From Ruminococcaceae bacterium UBA7080 (GTDB taxonomy: Bacteria > Bacillota > Clostridia > Oscillospirales > Acutalibacteraceae): DNA of 64,000 nt. Made by a program: the position numbers and the translations under genes. The stretch spans positions 48,629-112,628 of the forward strand of contig DKZG01000027.1 in assembly GCA_002493595.1 (NCBI GenBank), in the 5' to 3' direction. Below are positions 1 through 8,222 of this stretch, piece after piece (the stretch's first letter is position 1; every line of letters begins with the position of its first letter). The notes under the pieces were generated by a model. It had not been told where the DNA came from and did not search any database. It worked only from the letters and a program-made list of their open reading frames with translations.

Positions 1-78
1 AGCAAAAGTATCTATCTGCCACACAACAACTGCCAGCACTGCCAAAAGACAGAGCGCAGTAATCACTCTCTGTTTCAT
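1..78 (-). CDS. cdsA: Phosphatidate cytidylyltransferase, N-terminal fragment (cut by window edge)
   Basis: The first 26 codons read MKQRVITALCLLAVLAVVVW and then QIDTFA, a basic start followed by a hydrophobic helix. This is the usual N-terminus of CdsA, the membrane enzyme that makes CDP-diacylglycerol from phosphatidate and CTP. The identification rests mostly on position: cdsA normally follows frr-uppS, and those genes lie just upstream on the same strand. The rest of the gene lies outside the window, so the catalytic signature cannot be checked. Confidence 0.7.
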   Translation of the reverse strand, partial: MKQRVITALCLLAVLAVVVWQIDTFA

Positions 79-118
79 ATTTATTCACATAGCCTTTCTG
101 ACTACAAATAATAATCAC

Positions 119-156
119 ATCACAATTTTACCTTGTTGTAGTCGACAAGGTGTGAT
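119..156 (-). promoter_or_regulatory. Hairpin in the leader upstream of cdsA
   Basis: ACCTTGTTG (130-138) and CGACAAGGT (143-151) form a 9-bp stem with one G-U pair and a TAGT loop, and ATCAC/GTGAT (119-123, 152-156) can extend it. No T-run follows on either strand, so it is not a plain terminator. The remaining bases of the 79-285 gap hold no gene or convincing promoter that I can support. Confidence 0.4.
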
Positions 157-285
157 TTGAATGCAGCCTCTTAAAATTATGCAACAGCAAATTTCAAGGG
201 CAATACAATTGGCGCAGTATGTATTATCACGCACTTTCTCCTTAATATAAGAGAAGTCCGATATTATGTAAGACAATAATTCTGT

Positions 286-1023
286 CTAATTTCCGAAAAG
301 CTCTGCTCTAACAAAATCTATTTTCTTCTGAAGCTTTATTCTGAGCTTTTGGGGCATTTTTATTTTTGAAAACATTGCATCAATAATTCTGTCAAAAATA
401 ACCTTGACAGGCTGGAACTGATATTCCCTTTCGTCTAACGGCATACTGTATAAAGCACTAAATACTTTGGTCAGGCATTTCTGTGAGGAAATGCGCTTTT
501 GCCTGTTGAGCTGAGCTCTGTATTTGATTATTTTAAACCAGCCGGAAAGATTCATCAGCACAAGAAATTTTTTATAAAACTTAATATATGACGCTTCATT
601 AAACGAAACCGCCGACACCGACTCAAGCTTTGCGTGCTCGCATTCTGCCTGAGCAAGATAGTATACAGATGGCAGGCACTTGAAAAATGACTCTCTTGTC
701 GTAACCGGTACATAATGCCAACGGTCATTTAGTTCAATAACATCACCATCAGACAAATTGCTGATACGATATGTGTTTTCAATTTGAACAATTAAATTAC
801 CTAGCGCAAAATCCAGCCATCTTAAAATTCTGTCAGTTTCTTCAGAAGGAATATCTATATCAAAATTTCTTTTATAACAAACAGAAAACACAATTTCATC
901 ACAAGCTGTACTGATTTCATACTCAGATGACTTTAAAACAGAAATAATATCATTATTCTCAATACAAACAAGTGCATCAACATCATCTGCAAGGTTCTTT
1001 AAAATGATTCTCATATTTTTCAC
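286..1023 (-). CDS. Hypothetical protein between uppS and cdsA
   Basis: A 245-residue protein I do not recognise. It has no signal peptide or clear transmembrane helix. The C-terminal third is rich in Lys/Arg (around 165-245) and may bind nucleic acid or membrane; this is inference. The GTG start overlaps the uppS stop by one base (TAGTG), which suggests translational coupling. An in-frame ATG at 1014 is the alternative start. Its place inside the uppS-cdsA pair suggests an envelope-related job, but nothing in the sequence shows one. Confidence 0.75.
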   Translation of the reverse strand: MKNMRIILKNLADDVDALVCIENNDIISVLKSSEYEISTACDEIVFSVCYKRNFDIDIPSEETDRILRWLDFALGNLIVQIENTYRISNLSDGDVIELNDRWHYVPVTTRESFFKCLPSVYYLAQAECEHAKLESVSAVSFNEASYIKFYKKFLVLMNLSGWFKIIKYRAQLNRQKRISSQKCLTKVFSALYSMPLDEREYQFQPVKVIFDRIIDAMFSKIKMPQKLRIKLQKKIDFVRAELFGN

Positions 1024-1739
1024 TAAGCACCAAATCGACGATTTCTGTTTTCGAATTCACGAAGTGCAGAATGCAGATCACTTATTTTAAAATCAGGCCA
1101 CAGCACATCACTGTACCAAAACTCACTGTATGCTGCCTGCCAAAGCAAAAAGTTTGAAAGACGTTCCTCACCGCTGGGTCGTATAATCAAATCACATTCA
1201 GGCACGGTGTAAATATTTGAAGAAATATCAGACTCGGTTATTTTTGATTTGCCCTGAGAAATAAGACGATTGACTGCAGAAACAATTTCCTGTCTGCCGC
1301 CGTAGTTAATGGCAAGATAAATGGTAGTACCTGTGTGTGAAGCGGTTTCCGCCTCGGCCTCATCCATAAGCTTGAGCAAATCATCCGAAATACCCTCACG
1401 TTCACCAATAAATTTTATCTTGCTGTTGCCGGCCTGCGTCATATCACTTTTTGCTTCAAGCAGATAATCCATAAACAGATTCATCAAAGCATCAACCTCT
1501 TCCTTGGGACGCTTCCAATTTTCAGTCGAAAAGGCATAAAAGGTAACATAGTCAATACCAAGCTTTTCGCACTCCTTGCTTATGGTGCGAAAAACATTTG
1601 CACCGGCCTTATGACCAGCTGAGCGCGGAAGAGCACGCTTTTTAGCCCATCTGCCATTACCGTCCATTATAATTCCTATATGCTTCGGAAGGACTGAAAA
1701 TTCATCGCCGTTAATATTTTTTTTACTAAACAGTGCCAA
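1023..1739 (-). CDS. uppS: Isoprenyl transferase (undecaprenyl diphosphate synthase)
   Basis: A cis-prenyltransferase that condenses isopentenyl diphosphate onto farnesyl diphosphate. The product is the C55 carrier for peptidoglycan and for the surface polymers encoded at 42-59 kb. The family signature HIGIIMDGNGRWAKKR is near the N-terminus; its Asp is the catalytic residue. The C-terminal RPSGEERLSNFLLWQ...DVLWPDF block is also present. Length, about 238 residues, is normal. An AGGAGG lies directly on the upstream in-frame GTG (1748) but eight bases before a TTG at 1739, so I prefer the TTG start. The gene sits in the usual frr-uppS-cdsA order. Confidence 0.96.
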   Translation of the reverse strand: MALFSKKNINGDEFSVLPKHIGIIMDGNGRWAKKRALPRSAGHKAGANVFRTISKECEKLGIDYVTFYAFSTENWKRPKEEVDALMNLFMDYLLEAKSDMTQAGNSKIKFIGEREGISDDLLKLMDEAEAETASHTGTTIYLAINYGGRQEIVSAVNRLISQGKSKITESDISSNIYTVPECDLIIRPSGEERLSNFLLWQAAYSEFWYSDVLWPDFKISDLHSALREFENRNRRFGA

Positions 1740-1778
1740 ATCAAGCACCTCCTGATTATCCCATAAAATACAGTTATA

Positions 1779-1800
1779 GGGCGGTATGTTACCACCGCCC
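1779..1800 (-). other. Intercistronic hairpin between frr and uppS
   Basis: GGGCGGT and ACCGCCC form a perfect 7-bp GC-rich stem with an 8-base loop in the 66-bp gap between the frr stop and the uppS ribosome-binding site. No T-run follows. It probably stabilises or processes the mRNA, or modestly attenuates it, rather than terminating transcription. Confidence 0.5.
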
Positions 1801-1814
1801 CGAAAATATCAAAA

Positions 1815-2369
1815 TTACAGAGAAAGGATTTCGTCTTCCTTTTTCTTTGTTATGGCGTCAGCCTGTTTTACATAATCATCCGTGATATCCTGAAGCTTTT
1901 TTTCACCGCTCTTTTGATCATCTTCCGTAATCTCATTATCTTTTTTGAGCTTTTTGAGGTCATCCATAGCATCACGACGTACATTTCGTATTGCAACTTT
2001 TGCTTCCTCACCACGCTTAGAGATATCCTTTTGAAGCGTTTTACGATGCTCCTCGGTCAACTGAGGAAAGGAAAGTCGGATTGCCTTGCCGTCATTCTGA
2101 GGATTAATTCCGATATCGGATGTATTAATTGCCTTTTCAATCTCTTTCAGCGTAGACGCATCCCATGGCTGAATTACAAGAAGTCTTGCCTCAGGCACAC
2201 TGACAGCAGCCATCTGGTTTATCGGAGTCGCAACACCATAATAATCCACCATAACCTTATCAAGAACAGCCGGATTGGCTCTGCCGGCACGAATAGAAGA
2301 AAAATCTCTCTCCAGTGATGTCAAACATTTTTCCATTTTTTCTTTCGTTTTTGCATATACTTTTTCCAT
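1815..2369 (-). CDS. frr: Ribosome recycling factor
   Basis: Works with EF-G to split post-termination ribosomes. The protein starts MEKVYAKTKEKMEKC and carries the family block SIRAGRANPAVLDKV, then the VPEARLLVIQPWD and RLSFPQLTEEHRK motifs of the three-helix bundle. It has 184 residues, the family norm. A longer reading frame begins at a TTG at 2384, but AGAGG lies seven bases before the ATG at 2369, which is also the expected family start. It is 11 bases downstream of pyrH and surely co-transcribed with it. Confidence 0.97.
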   Translation of the reverse strand: MEKVYAKTKEKMEKCLTSLERDFSSIRAGRANPAVLDKVMVDYYGVATPINQMAAVSVPEARLLVIQPWDASTLKEIEKAINTSDIGINPQNDGKAIRLSFPQLTEEHRKTLQKDISKRGEEAKVAIRNVRRDAMDDLKKLKKDNEITEDDQKSGEKKLQDITDDYVKQADAITKKKEDEILSL

Positions 2370-2380
2370 AATTATACCTC

Positions 2381-3100
2381 TCAAATATCAAATTCGTTTT
2401 TAACCAACGTGCCGATTTTATTACCCTGAACTGCCTTTATTACATTTTCAGAATCAGTTAAATCAAATACCAGTATTGATAAATCATTATCCTTGCAAAG
2501 TGAAAATGCAGTAGAATCCATAACCTTGATATCCCTTGCAAGCACCTCTTTAAATGTAACCTCATCAAACTTGACTGCATCCTGATATTTATTTGGATCC
2601 TTATCATAAACACCATCAACATTTGTTGCTTTAAGAAGAACATCTGCATTTATTTCAACTGCTCTGAGTGCAGCAGCAGTATCCGTTGAAAAGAAAGGAG
2701 AGCCCGTACCACAGCCAAAAATAACAATTCTGCCTTTTTCAAAATGACGAATCGCTTTGTTGCGAATATATGGTTCTGCAATCTGTCGCATTTCAATAGC
2801 CGTCTGTACTCTCACATCAGCACCGAGCTGCTCAAGTGCATCACAAAGGGCAAGTGAATTCATAGCAGTTGCCAGCATGCCTATATGGTCAGCTCTTGTT
2901 CTGTCCATATGCTCACTCGTTCTGCCGCGCCAAAAATTACCGCCGCCGACTACAATGCCAACCTCTACTCCCAAATCTGCAACCTTTTTAACTGACTTAC
3001 AAATTCTGATTACAGTTTCCGTATCGATTCCGCTGCCTTTATCACCTGCCAGCACCTCACCGCTGAGCTTAAGTAAAATTCTTTTATATGCAATACTCAT
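2381..3100 (-). CDS. pyrH: UMP kinase
   Basis: Hexameric bacterial UMP kinase of the amino-acid kinase fold, converting UMP and ATP to UDP and ADP. Visible motifs are RILLKLSGEVLAG at the N-terminus, VGGGNFWRG in the phosphate loop, the MARK-type MDRTRADHIGMLATAMN segment and GTGSPFFSTDTAAALRA in the UMP/ATP site. It has 239 residues, as usual. AGGAGG lies eight bases before the ATG. It links the pyr operon product (UMP, 14.9-24.8 kb) to UTP/CTP pools. It heads the pyrH-frr-uppS-X-cdsA operon. Confidence 0.97.
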   Translation of the reverse strand: MSIAYKRILLKLSGEVLAGDKGSGIDTETVIRICKSVKKVADLGVEVGIVVGGGNFWRGRTSEHMDRTRADHIGMLATAMNSLALCDALEQLGADVRVQTAIEMRQIAEPYIRNKAIRHFEKGRIVIFGCGTGSPFFSTDTAAALRAVEINADVLLKATNVDGVYDKDPNKYQDAVKFDEVTFKEVLARDIKVMDSTAFSLCKDNDLSILVFDLTDSENVIKAVQGNKIGTLVKNEFDI

Positions 3101-3133
3101 GCATAAGTCCTCCTATGATTATTATCTTCTATA

Positions 3134-3162
3134 ATAATAATATAAATTAATGTTAAAGTAAA
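3134..3162 (-). promoter_or_regulatory. Probable promoter for pyrH operon
   Basis: TTTACT (3157-3162) and TATTAT (3134-3139) are 17 bases apart in very AT-rich DNA upstream of pyrH. Each hexamer is a fair match to the sigma-A consensus (4/6 and 5/6). It would give pyrH its own start now that accessory genes separate it from tsf. Confidence 0.5.
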
Positions 3163-3212
3163 TAGTTAGAATAAAAATTAAATATTAATTTACACAATAG
3201 AATTCCAAACAT

Positions 3213-3245
3213 CAAAAAAGCAGATTGCTTTTAAACAATCTGCTT
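3213..3245 (-). terminator. Intrinsic terminator after the leucine-rich surface protein gene
   Basis: GCAGATTG and CAATCTGC (3220-3227, 3236-3243) form a perfect stem with flanking A-T pairs. A run of six T follows on the minus strand. It insulates pyrH from the upstream surface-protein gene. Confidence 0.85.
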
Positions 3246-3259
3246 TCACTTATATTGGT

Positions 3260-5797
3260 TTATTCAACCGGATTATTTTCTTCTGCTTTCGGCTTTGATT
3301 TCAGCAGGAGACTGTAATCCTTGGCATTGATTATTCCGTCATTAACCAATTCAAACTGATACCCTAACAGTGTATCGTTTGGTTTTGTATTGGCATATCG
3401 TATATTCCAGCTTGCAAAAACAATAGACGGAACAGCCGTAGCCACATTATCACACACAGAGCATTTATATGTAAATCTGCCGTTGTCGTTCATGCCGGTA
3501 TAGGAATATTGATGACCCGGTGCCGGAACCGTATTTGTTCTGCTCTCTCCGCAAATGCTGCATGTGTCTCTTTTAATTTCAGCAACAGTACAGCTGCCGC
3601 TTGTAACAATAACCGTAGTAAAGCTTCCTTCAATCCATTCCTCATGCTTGGTTTGCGCACCCTTTTGATTACCGCAGCGCGTACAGGTAGGAGTTGCAAG
3701 GCTGTGACCGGGCTTATCTTCAATAGGAACACATACATCCTCATAATTATGTCCGTAAGCAGCAAGGGTAATATCAAAATCCAAGCCGCATGTTTTGCAT
3801 ACTGATTTTGCAAGACCTTCATTCAGACAATCAGGCTCACGCTCAATGGTATAATTAAGCTCATCAACTGTGTGACCCGTTGCTTTAATTACATCTCTTC
3901 TTGAGGAACCGCAGATATCACATTTATAGATATTTACACCGTCTGTCGTGCAGGTAGGTTCTACCACACTGTCCTCAACCAATAAATAATTGTGGCCTGT
4001 CGCGGCAATATTTTCGCTCTTAGTACTGTTACAATTTTTGCAGGAATAGTAAATCTTACCCACAGCTGTACAGGTGGGGGCTGTCCTTGAGGTTTCATAC
4101 CATTCATGCTCTTTCGGTTCAATCGTAACCATCCTTGAGCTTGAACAAACTGTACAGGTATCACGCCGTGTACCCGGTATTGTGCAGGTTGGCAGTTCAA
4201 AAGATGTTGAAGCAAAAAAGCCCTCAATCCACTCCATATGCTCATATTCTGTGCTCTCAGCAGTGCATACGGCACAGCGGTATTTTTTTTCAATATGCCC
4301 GTTTTCGGTTGTTCTGTCTATGGTTTCATAAAGTTCATTCTGATGACCCAGCTCCGGTATACTTCTTATAACCGTTTCGCCGCAGGCTGAGCACACACCC
4401 TCTTCGCTGCCCTTTTCAGTACAGGAGGGTTGCAATGTCACTTTATATTCTTCAACCTTATGACTTGCAGTCAAAACCGGCTTTCTTTCAACCTTGCCGC
4501 AGCCTTCAACACGACATGTAAACGTTTCGATTCCCGGAAGCTTGCAGGTAGCTGTGTTGGTATAATCATACAGCCCCTCAATAAAAGCTTTATGCTCAAT
4601 CTCGACCTTTTCTTCGCTGCAGCCATTATTTACACATCTGTATTCTGTATAAATATGACCATTTGTCTCTGTGTTATCAAACGTCTCCACAAGTGACCAA
4701 TTGTGACCGGTTTCGCTGATTTGAACGGTTGACACTTCAGCACCGCAGTCATCGCATATCATTTTATATTCGCCCTTTGCAGTACAGGTCGGCTGAAGGG
4801 TTATAACCTTCGACTGATTATCGTGATTGCATGGATCCATGGAAACAAACTCGTAATTCTGATTGGGATGATTGGCAACATACGCCTCCGTTGTGGAACC
4901 CTTGTGACCATAAAAAATAATTTTTTGGCTGGAACCGCTGAACGGGTCCTGACCGCCTTCAAGATTAACGCCCTCAAAGGTAATATTCGGATTATGTATT
5001 GTAACGGTATTCAAAAATGAACAGTTGGCAAAAGCACGTGTTCCAATCGTTGTAATTTGCTCCGGAATTTCAATATTAGTTATTTTTGTGCTGTAAAAAG
5101 AGTATGAATCAATTTTTGTAATAGTTGATGAAAAAATAACATTTTTAACACCGGAATTATAAAACATCCTTGTGCCTGTAGAAGTAAGCCCTTCACCGTA
5201 TTTAACAGTGGTCAGATTTGTACAATCCATAAATGCTCCGCCGCCCAGCGAAGTAAGCGAATTAGGCAGAGTTATGCTTTTAAGCGATGTGCAGCCGCGA
5301 AAGGCTACTGCGTCAATTGTAGTGAGACCCTCCGGCAGGGTAATATTCTGAAGTGATGTGCAGTCTCTGAAAGCACCGTAATTCGTTGCAGAAACATCAT
5401 CATCCCCCATCGGCAGTGAAGCACTGCCGGATATTTTTTTCAAAGTAGTAGGAAGACTGACTGAAGTAAGTGATGTGCAGCCATAAAAATTTGCTTTGCC
5501 TATGGTTTCAATGCCCTCACCGATTATAACTTTTGTAATTTCCGTTTTATAATCATACCATGGTACTTTATTTGTAGTTGTAACACCGTAATCCTTGGTT
5601 GCACCTGTGCCGGTAATGGTAAGTGTTTTAGTCGTCGTATTATATGAGAATGACGCATTCTTACCCGTCTGAAAAATTGTTGCACCGGCACCGCAGTAAC
5701 CTGAATTGGCACCAAATGCAATGGATACATTAAAGCAAAGCAGCCCTGACACAATAACTGCTAATGCCGTGATAAATGATATTACTCTTTTTTTCAC
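3260..5797 (-). CDS. Secreted BspA-like leucine-rich-repeat protein with Cys-pair repeats
   Basis: An 845-residue exported protein. The GTG at 5797, preceded by AGGGGTGA, gives a classical signal peptide (KKR, then a hydrophobic core ending near AFGA). Residues of about 30-320 contain BspA-type leucine-rich repeats (F..C.SL..V.LP..L), as in surface adhesins. Residues of about 320-780 hold eight or nine repeats of roughly 40-60 residues with PTCT..G...C..CG and a closing GH, which could bind metal or form disulfides. The C-terminus holds one loop NDGIINAKDYSLLLK, like a single degenerate dockerin half. No sortase motif or transmembrane anchor is visible, so attachment is unknown. It has its own promoter and terminator. 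Host or polymer binding is inference from the family. Confidence 0.85.
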   Translation of the reverse strand: MKKRVISFITALAVIVSGLLCFNVSIAFGANSGYCGAGATIFQTGKNASFSYNTTTKTLTITGTGATKDYGVTTTNKVPWYDYKTEITKVIIGEGIETIGKANFYGCTSLTSVSLPTTLKKISGSASLPMGDDDVSATNYGAFRDCTSLQNITLPEGLTTIDAVAFRGCTSLKSITLPNSLTSLGGGAFMDCTNLTTVKYGEGLTSTGTRMFYNSGVKNVIFSSTITKIDSYSFYSTKITNIEIPEQITTIGTRAFANCSFLNTVTIHNPNITFEGVNLEGGQDPFSGSSQKIIFYGHKGSTTEAYVANHPNQNYEFVSMDPCNHDNQSKVITLQPTCTAKGEYKMICDDCGAEVSTVQISETGHNWSLVETFDNTETNGHIYTEYRCVNNGCSEEKVEIEHKAFIEGLYDYTNTATCKLPGIETFTCRVEGCGKVERKPVLTASHKVEEYKVTLQPSCTEKGSEEGVCSACGETVIRSIPELGHQNELYETIDRTTENGHIEKKYRCAVCTAESTEYEHMEWIEGFFASTSFELPTCTIPGTRRDTCTVCSSSRMVTIEPKEHEWYETSRTAPTCTAVGKIYYSCKNCNSTKSENIAATGHNYLLVEDSVVEPTCTTDGVNIYKCDICGSSRRDVIKATGHTVDELNYTIEREPDCLNEGLAKSVCKTCGLDFDITLAAYGHNYEDVCVPIEDKPGHSLATPTCTRCGNQKGAQTKHEEWIEGSFTTVIVTSGSCTVAEIKRDTCSICGESRTNTVPAPGHQYSYTGMNDNGRFTYKCSVCDNVATAVPSIVFASWNIRYANTKPNDTLLGYQFELVNDGIINAKDYSLLLKSKPKAEENNPVE

Positions 5798-5831
5798 ATA
5801 ATCACCCCTGCATGTCCATTTATACACACTA

Positions 5832-5860
5832 AATTTAACATATTATGATATTTTTTTCAA
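5832..5860 (-). promoter_or_regulatory. Probable promoter of the surface-protein gene
   Basis: TTGAAA (5855-5860) and TAAATT (5832-5837) are separated by 17 bases, about 35 bp before the GTG start. Confidence 0.55.
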
Positions 5861-5890
5861 CACTTAAATAAAAAAGTATATAAAATTAAC

Positions 5891-5919
5891 AAAAAACGGA
5901 CCAGTAATATACCAATCCG
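5891..5919 (-). terminator. Terminator after the SGNH hydrolase gene
   Basis: On the minus strand CGGATTGGT and ACTGGTCCG (5911-5919, 5897-5905) pair over nine positions, with G-U pairs allowed, around an ATATT loop. Six T follow. Confidence 0.7.
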
Positions 5920-5965
5920 AATAATATAATGAAACTGTATTTGCTCAGCATAAGCTATTCTATAC

Positions 5966-6595
5966 TCACTTCAAAACCTTTAACACTTCATCGGCAATAG
6001 CCTTATGTCCCAGATTAGTAGGATGAACGCCGTCAACAGCTAATTGAGCAGGAGGAATTTGCTTTTGAAGTGCATCAAAAACTGCCTGCATATCAATGAT
6101 ATCAGCACCATTATCGCAGGCCAAATCATTAAGGACTGCACGATATTCATTAAGAATGGTGTGAAAAGGCTTTTTCTCAATAACTGTATCAATTAAAAAG
6201 GGCAAAATAACAAGCAGCTGTGTACTTTCAAGCTCACATTTAAGCCGTCTGTATATCTCCTGCATATGCGGCTTCATTGGCCTTAAAAGCGGAGGATACT
6301 GCTCGGGTACATAATGCTCCCACGCGTCATTAACACCAATCAGCATAACGATAACATCCGGCTTAAGATTTATGCAGTCTCTTGTCAGTCGATCATATAC
6401 CAAATATGTTCTGTCTGATGCAATTCCCTTATAAAAAAACTTTAATTTTTTATGCCTCTTTTTCAGCTGCTTTGCCGCTTGCAGTGCGTATACCTTTTCA
6501 CCGTGTATTTTTGAACGGAATCTCCTGTTAAAACTTATATCCGTTATGCTGTCACCCAAAAACAAAATACGGTATCCATCCTTAATTTCAATCAT
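5966..6595 (-). CDS. SGNH/GDSL-family hydrolase
   Basis: A 209-residue esterase/lipase-like enzyme. The family blocks are clear: ILFLGDSITD (block I, nucleophilic Ser), IGVNDAWEHY (block III with Asn) and DGVHPTNLGH (block V, Asp-His). Substrate is unknown; relatives deacetylate sugars or cleave acyl esters. There is no signal peptide, so it is probably cytoplasmic. The ATG at 6595 has GGGGTG seven bases upstream and is preferred over an upstream in-frame ATG. It is a single gene with its own promoter and terminator. Confidence 0.88.
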   Translation of the reverse strand: MIEIKDGYRILFLGDSITDISFNRRFRSKIHGEKVYALQAAKQLKKRHKKLKFFYKGIASDRTYLVYDRLTRDCINLKPDVIVMLIGVNDAWEHYVPEQYPPLLRPMKPHMQEIYRRLKCELESTQLLVILPFLIDTVIEKKPFHTILNEYRAVLNDLACDNGADIIDMQAVFDALQKQIPPAQLAVDGVHPTNLGHKAIADEVLKVLK

Positions 6596-6740
6596 GTGTT
6601 TACACCCCATATTATAATGCTGTGTTTATACCAATACAGTACATAAAAAGCCACCGGAAAATGTATAATATAAACTTAATATCAAATGCAGCAGTATTTC
6701 TGTCTGCGAGATCATATATTCGTCATCGAACTGTATCTAC

Positions 6741-6769
6741 AGTGTAACATAAGCCATAAATGATTGCAA
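6741..6769 (-). promoter_or_regulatory. Possible promoter of the SGNH hydrolase gene
   Basis: TTGCAA (6764-6769) and TACACT (6741-6746) lie 17 bases apart, about 145 bp before the ATG. The -10 match is modest. The rest of the 6596-6783 gap shows no gene. Confidence 0.35.
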
Positions 6770-6783
6770 TAAGGCTTTGTATT

Positions 6784-7323
6784 TTACGCTTCAACATACA
6801 CTCGTATTTTGTCACCGTTAGAAGTATCAACATTGACAATTTCACCCATAATACCACTATCAACGAGTTCAAATACCATATCAAAATCAATACCGTTTAA
6901 ATCAACTCCGATATCACCGTTAACTTTTATGCCTTTTAAAATACTCTTAAGTGATTTTACAAGTGCCACCGGCAGTTTAACATTAATATTGTCACCCTGA
7001 CGGGATAAAACATTTACCTTTAAAAATCTGCCGGTGCTATTCTTTTTTGACATGGTATCTGAATGCTTAAAAAGATTCCACTTGTTTTTCTTTTGAGCAT
7101 TATCAGCTGCCGGCATTCGCGCTGTCTCTCCCTCATCTAAAAGCTCATCAATCGTTTTGCCGTATAATTCTGCAATTTTCGGCAAAAGCATAATATCCGG
7201 ACAAGATAAATCATTCTCCCACTTTGAAACAGCCTGAGGTGAAACACCCAAGTGATTGGCAATCTCCTCCTGCGTAAAAGAGGAATTTTTTCTCATAAGG
7301 CTTAATTTTTCTCCTAAAGTCAT
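6784..7323 (-). CDS. XRE-family transcriptional regulator with C-terminal sensor-like domain
   Basis: A 179-residue protein. Residues 1-60 form a Cro/CI helix-turn-helix (GEKLSLMRKNSSFTQEEIANHLGVS...QAVSKWEN). After a charged linker, the C-terminal 80 residues resemble the small beta domain seen in SHOCT/YvlB-like stress proteins (NINVKLPVALVKSL...GDKIRVYVEA). The ATG at 7323 follows AAAGGA. A palindrome at 7404-7416 in its upstream region suggests autoregulation. No partner gene is adjacent, so its target is unknown. Confidence 0.85.
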   Translation of the reverse strand: MTLGEKLSLMRKNSSFTQEEIANHLGVSPQAVSKWENDLSCPDIMLLPKIAELYGKTIDELLDEGETARMPAADNAQKKNKWNLFKHSDTMSKKNSTGRFLKVNVLSRQGDNINVKLPVALVKSLKSILKGIKVNGDIGVDLNGIDFDMVFELVDSGIMGEIVNVDTSNGDKIRVYVEA

Positions 7324-7403
7324 ATTGTGATTTCCTTTCATGATCAATTAACCGATGCACCGATTTCAATAACAATCTAACACATAACGGCGATTGATAA
7401 AAG

Positions 7404-7416
7404 CAACTTAAAGTTG
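7404..7416. promoter_or_regulatory. Palindrome upstream of the XRE gene (possible operator)
   Basis: CAACTT-A-AAGTTG is a perfect 13-bp palindrome about 80 bp before the XRE start. A related CAAC/GTTG cluster follows at 7430-7445. XRE repressors often bind such sites to control themselves; binding here is inference. Confidence 0.4.
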
Positions 7417-7482
7417 AAAAAGCCATTTACAACTGTTGGTTGTATTTCTCCACTGCAGGTTCAGCTTTATTTAATAAAATCA

Positions 7483-7917
7483 TTAAATTCTCTGAATATA
7501 GCCTGTTTTTTCGAAGCGGTTATAACCATTTTTCTGATAAAACCTATGTGTGCTTCGCTTTTTAGAACCGGTTAAAAGCATCATTTTATAACAGTTATTA
7601 TCCAGCGCAATCCTTTTCGCATAATCAAGACAACCGGATGCCAATCCCCTTTTCCTATAATCCCTATCAGTCACTACATTTTCAATCAGAGCATATGGCT
7701 GCTGCTCATGTGTGAGATTGGGTATGATAATGCAAACACAGGAGGAAACAAGCTTTCCGTCCTCCTCTGCAACAATAATATGATGATTCTTATCTGCAAG
7801 TATTTCTCTAAATAATGCAATATTTTTATCACTGTTTTCCATAGGCTTGTTGCTATGTAAATGCGTATACAGTTTGCTTAAAGCACAAAAATCATTTTCA
7901 TTAATTTCTCTTATCAT
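7483..7917 (-). CDS. GNAT-family N-acetyltransferase
   Basis: A 144-residue acetyl-CoA-dependent acyltransferase. The acetyl-CoA pyrophosphate loop RKRGLASG is visible at about 89-96, followed by the fold's closing motif with FYQKNGY. Substrate cannot be told from sequence. The ATG has AGGTGA five or six bases upstream. It is a lone gene within the accessory block between tsf and pyrH. Confidence 0.88.
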   Translation of the reverse strand: MIREINENDFCALSKLYTHLHSNKPMENSDKNIALFREILADKNHHIIVAEEDGKLVSSCVCIIIPNLTHEQQPYALIENVVTDRDYRKRGLASGCLDYAKRIALDNNCYKMMLLTGSKKRSTHRFYQKNGYNRFEKTGYIQRI

Positions 7918-7964
7918 ATTATCACCTAATTAAATGATGGTAAATAAAGTCTATTGTACCGCTC

Positions 7965-7993
7965 ATTATAAGCATAAATTTTCAAATACTTAA
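7965..7993 (-). promoter_or_regulatory. Possible promoter of the GNAT gene
   Basis: A perfect TATAAT (7965-7970) lies 17 bases from TTAAGT (7988-7993), about 50 bp before the ATG. The -35 is weak. The 7918-8180 gap holds nothing else I can name. Confidence 0.45.
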
Positions 7994-8180
7994 CAATTTC
8001 TCCTATTACTTCAACTGTAAATACTGTCAACATGGTGATTTTAAACCATTATCTCACAGCATTTATTTACACATTAAGTGTTTATTCTCTTTATCATTTT
8101 CCCGATAAAAAGGCATAATACCTATTGTTCGTTTACAATTCTTATGAATCTAGAGTATCACAATAATAAAAACAAAGCAA

Positions 8181-8212
8181 GAAAAAAGAGCATCTCAAAT
8201 GAGATGCTCTAA
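8181..8212 (-). terminator. Intrinsic terminator of the rpsB-tsf operon
   Basis: AGAGCATCTC and GAGATGCTCT (8187-8196, 8201-8210) form a perfect 10-bp stem with an AAAT loop. A T-run follows on the minus strand. It closes the rpsB-tsf transcript, so pyrH is not read from the same message. Confidence 0.9.
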
Positions 8213-8222
8213 AAGCTGTTCA

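Noticed and set aside
177..230. An 18-codon minus-strand frame (GTG at 230, with AAGGAG upstream) before cdsA, like a leader peptide.
   Set aside because: Too short to judge, no regulatory codon run, and no attenuator pairing that I could show.
222..234. GTATTATCACGCA shared between the cdsA leader and the glmS leader (29319-29334) as a dispersed repeat.
   Set aside because: Only 13 bp match and the flanks differ, so it may be coincidence or a shared promoter-like motif.
1914..2318. A 134-codon plus-strand frame across frr.
   Set aside because: It is antisense to a clear frr gene and has no ribosome-binding site.
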